Shown: piece by piece, positions 54,251 through 64,000 of the stretch
How positions within the stretch are numbered: position 1 is the first letter of the stretch
Layout: each line of letters begins with the position of its first letter
NCBI GenBank assembly: GCA_015178975.1
Contig: WHVD01000172.1
Location: forward strand, 102,986-166,985
Origin: Hysterangium stoloniferum
Lineage: Eukaryota; Basidiomycota; Agaricomycetes; Hysterangiales; Hysterangiaceae
Direction of reading: 5' to 3'
DNA: 64,000 nucleotides
Notes under the pieces: generated by a model
The model's database searches: none
Told to the model about the DNA's origin: nothing
Seen by the model: the letters and a program-made list of their open reading frames with translations, nothing else
Program-made: the position numbers and the translations under genes

Positions 54251-56900
54251 CTTACTAAATAGCTGAGTGTAGTCAGACTGTGAGCACTTTCAACAGCTTG
54301 CAATATTCTAACATAAGATTCCCGGCTTGATGGCAAGAATAGGACCAGGGTATGTGTACCGCGCTTTCTGGTACGGTACACCCAACATCGGGAACATTGT
54401 CGGATGCATTATGACAGGGATGCTCAAGATGGGTCCGTTCATCCCCTGTCTCTGGACAACAAGAAACCTCTCGAGCTTGATTATACTTCGCATAGAGTGT
54501 AGGGCTCTTTGAAGTTGTAAGCCCCGCTGTAGGTATAGGTCGTAAGTATAAAGTGACTTTACACCATGTGTTGTCGGTTGTACTTACATTCGTTGTTAGC
54601 GGCAGCCCGCCGAACAGGTCATCAGTCTATTAATGCAGAAATGCAAGGTGGTTTCATTCGGAATTGTGATACCTTGAGAGACCTGAAGGATCGTGGCCTT
54701 CAGTAGTAGGTCGATGAAACATGAAAAGACGACATCCATCTTTGTAAGACGTTTGACACGATATATGCGTGTTATCCATGTTGCGCTCCCCAAACTATTG
54801 TCTGTCTTTTTCAATTCAATAACGACAATCTGCACTGAACGTCAGGCATTCGGGCCTTGTGTAGTGGAGCCTCCATATATTTCATAGAACTGGGGCATTT
54901 TGTCATGCTGAGAAAGGGTTATGTTGAGGTAAAAATCACACTATTTGGGTGACAGGGCATGACTGGCACTTCTTGACAAACAATGGCCTCATACAAACAC
55001 TTTGTGGGGCAGGGTGGCTCTCTAAACCCAACATGTGTGGGGATGGTATCTAACTTGTGTGAATGTCACTTATATATTACCTTGAACATGTTCCCTGACT
55101 GAGAGAGAGAGAGATCAATTAAGATGCTGGAAGTGCTAGTGCAGCTATGGTGCACTGTATCATGTGTAAATACAGGTCTTAACTGCTGTGGGATATGTGA
55201 AATAGCAGATGGACTACATGTAGAAGAGGATTACAAGCTAAGATAAAGTTATGGAAGAGAAATGAGCTTCTCCTGGAATATTGCATGCGTGGATATTAAG
55301 TAAAGTCGGAAATGGGTGGCAACATCGTCCATATCCAACATTCCTCCTACCGGATTTTACAGTCAACCCCTCAAAACTCTAAATGGAATGTTCTAGCACG
55401 CTCCTGTGGTAAGGTCCTTTATCTTTGGAGAACATTGCCATGACTAATAGGTTCAATACATTATACGTCTCTCCACGTCCTCCTATATATCCGTGATCTC
55501 CAGTCTACCAAAATAATCATGCTATGCGGAACAGTTCAGTTCATACAGCACCAGTGAAGGCCGCACAGCTGCCTCTGCCTCACTATTGAGATGTTGTTGA
55601 CATCGTTACTGGTGGCTGTTCAAACGATCTCTTCTCATGATAAAGGCCGACCGCCCTGTTACAGTAAACCGCCGAATATTTTCAGTTCAATCAGATGTGT
55701 CCAAATAGGAATTTTTAAATATTCCTTGTTAAAATGGCCTGTTTTATAATAGCAACAGATATCAAAGATCGCGGTTGAGTCTATGTCTGAATACGAAATG
55801 TCATATGTTTGAGGTGTCAAAAACCTGCCTTCATGGAAACTTAATATGTGTTGTCTCACCTGTTCTTCTCTTACATTAAGTTTAGTGCTGGTGACTCCAC
55901 GGCCGCCACGGTTCCGAGCTCCTATCAGAGGGCGCTGTGGTGAAGCGGTGTTATTACATAGTCGTCTGCCGCATGCCCAACCGGTCGACGACCAAACACC
56001 AATTTTAATTTGGATTCCAAGCACAAAGCTTTATATTAGATATTGAGGATTTAGGTTTGCGAGCTGTAAGGGGCTCGAAAGCATTCGAGGGTGTTTGACC
56101 GTATTTGCAACCGGTTTACTGGGTAATATTCCCCTCATCAATTTGTAACGGGTTAATGTCCTCTCACTCTCTCAAACGGAAAGTTAATTTGTCTTGAGAG
56201 CAGCGCCAGATTATTTCAACACTATAATTGACTAGCTCACATAATCCAACTTATAATTAGGTAGACATAAATTTATTCCAAGCACTAGTCTGTAAAAAAA
56301 CCCCGAAAAAAAGGAGTAAAAGCTATACATTGTAATTTCCACGGTGCACATCACGGAGCACACCACCTTCTCACTATCTCACTATCTATATTATTTAATG
56401 CCATTGTGAAATCATGCAATCAGTTAGGTCATGGACAGTCTACTTTATTCATAACCTACATGCTCATTTGCTCATATCTGGTTAGATAGCCCACCACCTG
56501 GTCCCCAATCTTAGTATGAAACTCTTTTAATGGTTGATGGGTGTAATACTATGAGCCAGTGCTTTGAGTATCAGCAGGATCGTTGATAATGAGAAGGGGA
56601 GAATGAGACTGGGAGCTAGTAGAGGGGACAGTGGGTGACAAACTGTCCCAATGTTTTGATAATTCCCATTAAATGTTTTATAACTGATCAAATAAATTTC
56701 CTAAAATAGTGAAAATATTCTCAGAGATGCCTTAGCATACTGGAGCGGACTAATTCCATTCATAGATATTTTTTGTAATAAGAATGTTTCCCCTTTTAAG
56801 CTCTGCCATCAAGTGATCGAGCATTCATCCTGGCAGGATCCTTCAACTGCATTTGTGATATGTTCGCTCCCAGCCCTCTGTGCCTCTGCTCCATTCTTTC
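54251..56900. other. Intergenic, no gene supported
   Basis: Short frames only (54327-54512 plus, its shadow on the minus strand, and 55659-56024 minus) with no motif. A (GA)n run lies at 55103-55115. From 55096 to 55165 there is a diverged copy of 49384-49440. Confidence 0.5.
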
Positions 56901-56933
56901 ATTGGGCTCACGGAGCTATAACATGGGTCACAG

Positions 56934-59900
56934 GTGCAGCCTTATTCTCCACCTACTCTGAACCAGTATCACCCCCCATTAAACCTATCTTACAAACCGC
57001 CTCCACCTCTTCCACAAATCGATGGATCCTTTGCGTTCCATCAAACCCGCCGCGGTCCTCATCGGGATCGTGGTGGCACTTTTTCTCACAAATATATGTT
57101 GGGGGTCGGCCTCATCGAGTCATTGACTCCTCGCATTGGGGCCATATTGTCTATGATGTTGACAGATATTGTTCTATCAACGCCGTAAGCATTTTTCCCA
57201 TTCCTTCTCCACCGCCACCGCCACTTATACTTACATTCGCCATAGGGCCTCCTTCGCCACAACATCCCTTCTGGTCTCTCGGTCGTTGTTCTCTCTTCTT
57301 CTCCGCCACTTGATTGCAGCATGGCAACTTGGGTTTTTGGACAAGATGACGGGATTGTCCATCGCGTTGGAGGGGAGGCTTCCTGGTATCGACACTGATG
57401 TGAGGTACAACATCTTCTCCAGCATGTTCACTGCGTGTAGGTTTCTCTTCGATTTCGGCCTTGATCTTAATGAGGCAAGGAGGTCGGTTCGCCTGCTTCC
57501 CGATAATACCCTCACACGCTCGTTGCATGTTGTCTGTTATGGCGATGTGTGAGTCACAGTTCCTCTTTCCATAAATATTATCTCGTGCTCATGCAAGTGT
57601 TCTTTTTGACAGATTGTATCCCCTCGCGACTGAAAGCCTTGGGACAATGATTACGCTCAACGATTACATGGGAAAGAGGAGCTTACTCGTCGCCCAGTTC
57701 CCAACTGTGTTGGTCAAACACATCGAGGAGACTGTCTGTCCTGAGCTCAAGAGACGGTGAGATTTTAGGCACTCACGTATACTTAATGTTTGCTGATTGA
57801 TTCTGAATTAATCCAGCCATGTTTCGGCGTTTCGCACCGCATTTCTTACATTTGTGTGTTGCGTGATTGCATTCATGGTACTCACTGTCATTGTACATGT
57901 CTTGCTGCGACGTCTGGGAAGACTACTATTTAAACAGATAGCTGTCGTTGTCATCGCGTCATCCGTCCCAGTGACCGTGACCATTTCATCTTCCCCATCA
58001 CTTGCCGTCACCACGTCGGTGGAGTTAAGGACGGGGTCAGAGAACAAAGACGCGAAGCTTCCTATGGCGGCAGTAACAACACTCAATGCTGCCGATGTGG
58101 GTGTTCCGGTCAGGAGTAGTGGTGCACCCGCTGCGAATGACCGCAGCGGTCACGCACAGGTCAACCCAGCAAAGTCCTTGGATGCCATGAATGCAGAACA
58201 TACGGCGGATATTAACGGCACTGTGCAGAAGGGTCACGTTCAGCACCATGACAGATCCAGTGATGCGGTTCCAGGTTCGTGCAGCATATTTCATCATTTT
58301 TATCGTACACTTACTTTAAAATATTATTACTTTTGAAGATCACGCTGTCAATCCCATTCCTCTCTCCCTCCCTGCGGCTCCACCAGTGACGTTTTTACCA
58401 AGTACATAGGCTCATCACGACTTTTCAAGTCAGGCCAACTCCCCCCTAGACAGTGGTGATACGACATCGGCTAACGCGGGGGTAGACATCTCCGTAGGCG
58501 GTATTCCGGTCACATGCGGTGAGAAAGATCTTCAGGTCGAGGCATTTGGTTCGTTGTGCATCAATATTTCCTATGATTTTCATCACAACTTATCCGAACG
58601 CACGATCATTGCAGACATGCCTGTGGCACCATCGGCGACGCTCCCGATAACTGCATCCGTTGACTCCGACGTACCATGTCAGGCCGACTCGTCTTTTGAC
58701 AGTGGTGACACGACTTTGGTAAATGATGACAGGATTTATGAACAGCAAGCCGCAGAAGGTGGCTAATTCGACTTCCTTTTCATTATGAAGTACTAACATT
58801 TGCGTTCCATATAGCAGGATTGATTCCGGCGTCTGCACAACTCAGTGGTGACAAGAGACCTGAGACGCTGATAAGGTAACGTTTATTCACTTCTATCCCA
58901 AGAGACAGCAATATAATCACAAGTCAACAGGTCTGACGATGGGCAGAAGTCTATTCCGTAGGTGTCCTTCACGCCCAAATTTAATATTCACCATCTTATC
59001 ACGTTTCAGTGTTGAAGGTCTCGTGGAAGCCATGGATTTGTTCCTGAATAAAATGGAGACTCCTGTAAGTCAACATGTGTGTAGCTCTCCGTTAACATGG
59101 CGCTAATGCGCGCAAGCAGCAGTTTGACTCCTTCAAGCCTACCAACGACTCTTCCGTGGTGTCTATTACAAAGGTTGAAGACTCCTCGGATCAGATGGAC
59201 CATCCTGAGTAGGTATTGCTTCGGTTTGATTATTTTGTCATTATCATATCTCGTGTCGCGCAGGCTTCAATCCGAGCAAAAGGTTCAGGATGAGAAAGAT
59301 AAGCACGAGAAGGACAAGGACACTTTTCCGGCTAGTGTGGAGGAACTTGTGAGTGAAATTTCACATAGCCGGTCGTGACCATGTTATTAACGTTCCCGTA
59401 AAGCAAAGGATCGTGAATGGAAGCCAAAACTCGGCGTTTGTATTACCGACCACTTCCTCTGCCGAGCAAGCTGCTGCGGATATGACTGGACCTGGAAGAA
59501 GGCGTAGCAATATGAGGCATGCTAGTGGCACTCCCCAAAAAAAACGCCCTACCTTGGACCTTTCGGCCTTGGTAAGTTACTTTGATAAAGCTTTCTCCCG
59601 AAAGACATAAAAATTGATTTCTGTTAATAAAAATATAGACTTCTCGGCCGGCATCGACATACTTCTCACATCCATTACCAGTGATGGAGAGGGTCGCTGC
59701 ACCGTCGCTGTTTGTCCCACTGGTGAGTTTCATCACGAAATCTCGGAAGAATTATCTCATGAACCGCTTCAGAGTGCGGGCGCGCCGCCTTTGCTTCCGT
59801 CTCCGCTGCCGCCACCGCCTGCGTCCGAGGACCTCCAGGCCGAACTCCAACTCCCTACACCAGATCCGAGTTTTCATAACGAGATATCGGAAGGGTTGTC

Positions 59901-60078
59901 CCAACCGCCCCAGAGTGCAGTCGCGCCGCCTCTGTCTCCGTCTCCGCTGCCGCTATCGCCACCGCCTGCGTCCGAGCACCTCCAGGACGAACTCCCCCCC
60001 CCCCCTACACCAGCTCCGAGCCTGCGCAAGGCTAAACCGGTGCCGGTGACAAAAAAGGGTGGGAAGAGGCACAAATAA
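56934..60078 (+). CDS. Multi-exon membrane protein with long disordered C-terminus, unknown function
   Basis: Exons that join cleanly: to 57184, 57246-57548, 57613-57756 and 57817-58274, with introns of 61, 64 and 60 bp (GT...AG); further exons follow 58339, 58617, 58815, about 59010, 59120, 59263 and 59370, ending at TAA 60076. The exact 5' start and the exons after 58380 are uncertain. The first part has hydrophobic segments ('LVSRSLFSLLLRHLIAAW', 'AFRTAFLTFVCCVIAFMVLTVIVHVLL'), so several membrane passes are likely, with a soluble, Leu-rich part between. The C-terminal half is Ser/Pro/Asp-rich, contains a charged helical stretch ('VQDEKDKHEKDKD') and ends in a basic 'KKGGKRHK'. Exon repeats are described separately. 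I do not recognise the family; lineage-specific fungal membrane protein is the best description. Confidence 0.55.
58430..58765 (+). repeat. Duplicated exon in the membrane protein gene
   Basis: 'LDSGDTTSAN' (about 58450) and 'FDSGDTTLVN' (about 58695) lie in two exons with the same surroundings (CAGGCC(A/G)ACTC, ACAGTGGTGA), pointing to an exon duplication about 245 bp apart. Confidence 0.65.
59723..60018 (+). repeat. 148-bp tandem repeat, Pro-rich coding
   Basis: Two units (59723-59870 and 59871-60018) code for 'HEISEEL...PPASEDLQAEL' and 'NEISEGL...PPASEHLQDEL'. In unit 1 a GTGAGT at 59721 and an AG at 59771 would allow splicing of what is coding in unit 2. Confidence 0.8.
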
Positions 60079-60106
60079 AGGAGTTCCCTATCCTTCTCAG
60101 CTTTCT

Positions 60107-60133
60107 CTTCTCTTCTCTCTCTCTCTCTCTCTT
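60107..60133. repeat. (CT)n microsatellite
   Basis: About eleven CT units just after the stop of the membrane protein gene. Confidence 0.95.
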
Positions 60134-60304
60134 TGTCTTTATTTCTTCATTTTTAATGTGTGCATCTTATTTCGTCCCTTTCTTATTTTGAGGTGGGGCT
60201 CTGAAGGCTAATTTTCGTGTTTGAGGATATAGTAAGCCCGTCGCTTCCATCGTAACTCCCACCTACGTCGTTAACCTACATTGCACAGCTTGGTGTCTAA
60301 GAAG

Positions 60305-60513
60305 TCAGTAAGTCAGATCGTTTATGATCCTGTGTTGTGAGACGGTACGGGCCACGATGAGGAAGTGCGACTGGATGTGCAAATGTAAGCCCTGATTCCA
60401 CTCTTCCAACACACTTTGTTGATTATGAGGCTTGCTGGCCACTTTCTCCCAGACGTCCTGGATCCATGGAGTGTCGTGAAACGAATAACGATGGATCAAT
60501 CCGTAATGACTGG
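60305..60513 (-). CDS. C-terminal exon of an unidentified gene
   Basis: A minus-strand frame ('HRYSFHDTPWIQDVWEKVA', 'EEWNQGLHLHIQSHFLIVA', 'RIINDLTY') preceded by an intron-like acceptor (CACCAG) at about 60514. The composition is that of a folded protein, not of noise. Upstream exons (about 60570-60830) are not clear. Family unknown. Confidence 0.4.
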
Positions 60514-60833
60514 TGTATGTACAGTATTATTTCTTTATATCACTGTCTCTAACACCGCTTATTGTTACAGACCAGACGTCATTCCAGGACAAAGACAGTT
60601 CAAATCGTTCACATCCTTATATACCAGTCAGAACGGATATTAATTCCTTGCAAGCGACAAAAGTGTGAGTTGTTGGTCCCTCAATTCACTGTCACGAACT
60701 CTCGTTTATACTCAGCCGTTAGCCATTGTGTCCAACCAACTTATTTACCATTCAGTCTCATTCCTCTATCCGTTCCGGATGATCTGCTCTAGGATTATTT
60801 TGTGAGAAGCCATCGTGCTTTATTCTATCCGTG

Positions 60834-61942
60834 ACTGACCTTTGTACAGACTAGACTATCTGGACGCAATTGACTTCAGAACGCTTGCAGTTTATACCTC
60901 GAAGAACTGACGATGTACTACTGACGAGATGTACTATTTTGTTTAGCCCAAGGAACCCCTCATACCTCTTTTATCTGCTCTTTTTGCCTTTTTCCCGTTG
61001 TCTTTATCTTGTACTAAATAGCTTGTGTATATTGTAAAAACAAGCCTGCGCTGGTTGCCCGACTTCCCTCTTGTGCCACCTTCAAGAGGTAGAATTGGGA
61101 CGTCACAGAGTTTGTTTCTCGGTTCCCTCGTGCGGCTAAATGGAAAAAAATACTCTCGTTGTAATGGCTACGGTTGGGGATTAATATAGATATATTTCCT
61201 CCCAATACGAACCAACAGAACACTAGGTGTAACTTCAACTTGTGGCTGCCAATGGATTCACAAATTCAAACTGCCTTCTGACATAGAAACACTATCTCTC
61301 TCTGGACATTACAGTTATGTAACAGTGACTGAACAGTTCATTATTGATGTCTGATGGTCGATTGAATCCTTTATAGGCCTGTTGAATGTGTACGCACTAA
61401 TATGTATTTCTGTATTGGTCCTTTGAATGATCTCGGAGACTTACAGGGCACATTGTATTCAAAACACAATGTGGCCATCAACTAGATCCGAAATATAAAT
61501 CTCTGGTCTGAGTCATGGTGATATTCACAACCTTATGATTAAGATGAATTTCTTTGTCACTGCATAACGTCGCTGACATCGGTGCAATAACGCTACACCT
61601 ATTGTTTGCTGTGAATGCCGGAAATAATTAAATCTGGCCTGGGATACATGGCTAACGGTCCTCACTGTGATATGAATTTGACAAGTCTGCGTTGATTGAT
61701 CACCTCTAAGAAAGAATGAGTGCTGATGCGCATAATACCTGCATTTCAGGGCAATTATGGACTTAGTTTGAGATGCCACACCTATGATTCATCCCCCGAT
61801 CTATGATGACTACTAGAATTCTAGGTACCGTAATAGGGATCCTCATTTGCAGTATTTGATCCATGCCAGTGGCATCATCACATTACAATAGTACCCAACC
61901 CGACGACATGATCAAAGCGTCTTCGGCCAAATTTCTCTAAAA
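60834..61942. other. Intergenic, no gene supported
   Basis: Only short frames on both strands. Confidence 0.5.
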
Positions 61943-62128
61943 ATGACTACGCTTACTCAGCCCTTCGCTCTTATATTATTTGCATTCTCTGTTCCGTTGG
62001 ATGCCATCGAGAATCCAACGACGATTCATATTGACAATTTCCTGCCTACATACCCATCCCTGCTACCACTCTTACATTTGCCGCATTATATGACCGGTGA
62101 ACCCATTGGCAATCAGGAGCTGTGCTAG
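61943..62128 (+). CDS. Possible first exon of a secreted protein
   Basis: ATG 61943 begins 'MTTLTQPFALILFAFSVPL', a plausible signal peptide, followed by about 40 residues. A GTGAAC at about 62098 might be a splice donor. No downstream exon was identified, so this is weak. Confidence 0.2.
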   Translation: MTTLTQPFALILFAFSVPLDAIENPTTIHIDNFLPTYPSLLPLLHLPHYMTGEPIGNQELC

Positions 62129-62129
62129 T

Positions 62130-63460
62130 AAATCATACCTAGAAGTGAACTTGCATATTGGTGGGTATTTGTGTGCAACCTTCGATAGCTATTCCATAGC
62201 TTGATGGTCTCACAAGGTATTCATGACTAAATAAACGAGCTTATCGCAGGGGAATATGTTGAGATTGTTACGTCGATATTACCATTGTTGAAATTTGTAT
62301 AGTTCAGCGGAAAGTGGCTTGGGAAAAACGCCCCTCTGGCATTGTTCGTTCAAAGAATATTATTGTTGCCAACTCAATGTCGCAACCAACAAATATTTTT
62401 CGTCAGCAGACAATAGAAGATTTGTAAATTGTAATGGTAGGTCGAACGACGTACATGATAGGCTACCTCAATGAAAGCCACTCCGAGGATAGCGCGCCTA
62501 GAGAAATTCCTCAATATTCCTATTGGACAAGTGGTCTATCTGTTAAGCCACCGTTCCCGGCTGATGTATCTTGTGCGATCTGTCAATGTCATTCCGGATC
62601 CGATTTGTGGTTGTGTACTCTACGTGTGCGAACAAGGGCTGATAGAGCTTATCGTTGTCGGATATAGATGATAATAGGAACCATCTATTATCAAAGCAGG
62701 GCTGCTGTGTACCGAATTCCGCACCCATTTATTAATTCTCGACAAATTGACTCGGAGAAGCCTTCAATTTGCAGATAATGTAGTTTCGTGTGTATAGCAT
62801 TCCCGTGGCTTTAAACTACAGTCTTCAGGTGTATGTAACCGCTTACCCTATCTGCGATCAATTAATTTTGTGAATGCTTTCTGTAATGAAAAATGATTGA
62901 CAGAAAGGTGTAGAAGATATGACTGCCCAAACGGGGTCGCGGCTTCATGCACACCGTGACGTTTGCTGAAAAAAACATATCCCAGGGTGAAGATCATGCC
63001 TCGTCTTCATGTGTAACTCTTTGAAAGCCACAATTTCGCCTATTCTTAGTTCCGACAGATCGCTTCGGATCTGACTTCTTACCCATCGCCTGCAAGCTGT
63101 CAGCGAAGATGACTCATATTTATTGTGTGAGAGGCACTGCCAAGGACCAGCTGTTTCGAGGCATGAGGTATTGGTAGAATTTCACACACACATATATATA
63201 TGAGAAAAAACGAACTGCAAAATTTGTACAGGCCTCTACAAGCCCACCACGAGTCTTTGACTGTCTGACGGCCTGAGCTATGTCCAAAACGGCGCATCTA
63301 ACCCTCGTTGAAGAAGAAACGTGGATGTGAGTACGCATGCACAGGAAAATTGAGCTAGAACCAATGACGTTACTTCTTCCCTACGTCTAAGTCAGCTGTA
63401 TTACTATATCCAAGTTGGAGTGTTAGGTATGAAGCTGTACAACCAATCATAAAAAGGTAT
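62130..63460. other. Intergenic, no gene supported
   Basis: Overlapping short frames at 62434-62728 and 63100-63338 lack motifs. Confidence 0.5.
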
Positions 63461-63474
63461 CTGATGTTTGCAGC

Positions 63475-64000
63475 GATGTTCTGCTATGACTACACCCTTA
63501 CCTTCGGGTTGGAATTTGACTTGATATGGCAGAGAAAAGTCCCAATTTCAACCGTTCTTTATTTTATGGCTCGTTATCTCCCACTTGGAGAGCTTCTCTT
63601 CCAGGTGGCAGCAACTTCCGCTACTCCCAAGGTATCATTCTATCTTACACCACCAAGGAAATTTATTTAGGCTCACAACTTGCAGTTGGTAGAATTTCAA
63701 GTTACAACAATAATATTTTGTTCACCCACAGTTGTTTTTCAGCTGTGATTTCACCTATCAAAGCATGGCTGTTTTAGGGTTGCTTGGCGAGCCGCAGTGA
63801 CAGGTAATTTTCTCATTCGAAGTAATTTCTGTTTAACTTATTGTTATTAACAATGGTAAAGCAATTTTGTTCTAAGAACATATGCTCTGTACAGCTGCAA
63901 CAAAATGGTTTTTATATTTTTGGGTATTCTTGGGACTGCTGTAGTAGTTGTTGATGGTGTAAGGATTGACACCTTTCTCCAACGGATCGCATTATTTAAC
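63475..64000 (+). CDS. DUF6533-like membrane protein, 5' part (runs off the window)
   Basis: The exon 63475-63603 encodes 'YDYTLTFGLEFDLIWQRKV' and 'TVLYFMARYLPL', the pattern of the N-terminal DUF6533 domain common in Agaricomycete multi-helix proteins (YDY...L..E..LIW...W......L....RY). The acceptor TTTGCAG at 63468-63474 and the donor GTGGCA at 63604 bound it; the preceding exon is not identified. Later exons probably lie at about 63732-63804 and from 63894, with hydrophobic sequence ('FIFLGILGTAVVVVDG') near the edge. Function of the family is unknown. Confidence 0.5.

Noticed and set aside
54308-54512. Overlapping 61-codon frames on both strands
   Set aside because: Equal length on both strands, no homology I can name and no splice partners.

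Overview
The window looks like nuclear DNA of a basidiomycete mushroom-type fungus (Agaricomycetes). The evidence is a class I hydrophobin gene split by three 56-89 bp introns, a spliced seven-helix receptor of the fungal cAMP-receptor-like type with introns of about 47-80 bp, a DUF6533-like membrane protein at the right edge, and many Ty3/Gypsy, Ty1/Copia and Tc1-type elements. No rRNA, tRNA, CRISPR array or bacterial operon was found.

Roughly 1-38,400 is a nested transposon cluster. From the left: a Ty3 element (1-7705) whose pol is split by a 1.4 kb LTR-like insertion and which carries a third ORF before its 3' LTR. Next come stacked solo LTRs and a foldback element (7706-9240) and a Tc1-type remnant (9680-10205). 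Then comes a five-layer nest: a minus-strand Copia element (10206 to about 26720) contains a Gag-only Copia element (14701-25533, duplication CTATG). That contains a complete Ty3 element (15411-24913, duplication CAAAC), which in turn contains a solo LTR and an AT-rich insertion. The Copia 3' LTR separately holds a Tc1 element, which holds another solo LTR. To the right, a solo LTR (26989-34401) is split by a second minus-strand Copia element (27407-34335), itself split by a 1.5 kb LTR and a 474 bp element. A second, unrelated Gag-only Copia element lies at 35975-37648. Target-site duplications read directly from the sequence support the nesting order. Almost all coding breaks are CGA-to-TGA or CAG-to-TAG changes, and repeat copies differ mainly at CpG, which indicates methylation-linked or RIP-like decay.

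The Ty3 element at 15411-24913 carries, antisense and downstream of its chromodomain, a three-exon gene with its own TATA box. It encodes a helical protein with Zn(II)2Cys6-type cysteine spacing. This is the strongest candidate for a little-described system in the window.

From about 38,400 the sequence is richer in CpG and mostly host-like. It contains the hydrophobin gene (46945-47543), a hydrophobin pseudogene and fragment, a duplicated block that links hydrophobin copies, an unidentified conserved stretch and receptor sequence, the receptor gene with a 5-nucleotide exon (52745-54222), a long multi-exon membrane protein gene (56934-60078), and the start of a DUF6533-like gene (63475 to the edge). 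Large stretches (41.1-43.4, 44.1-45.8, 47.65-49.4, 54.25-56.9 and 60.6-63.4 kb) show no gene I can support.
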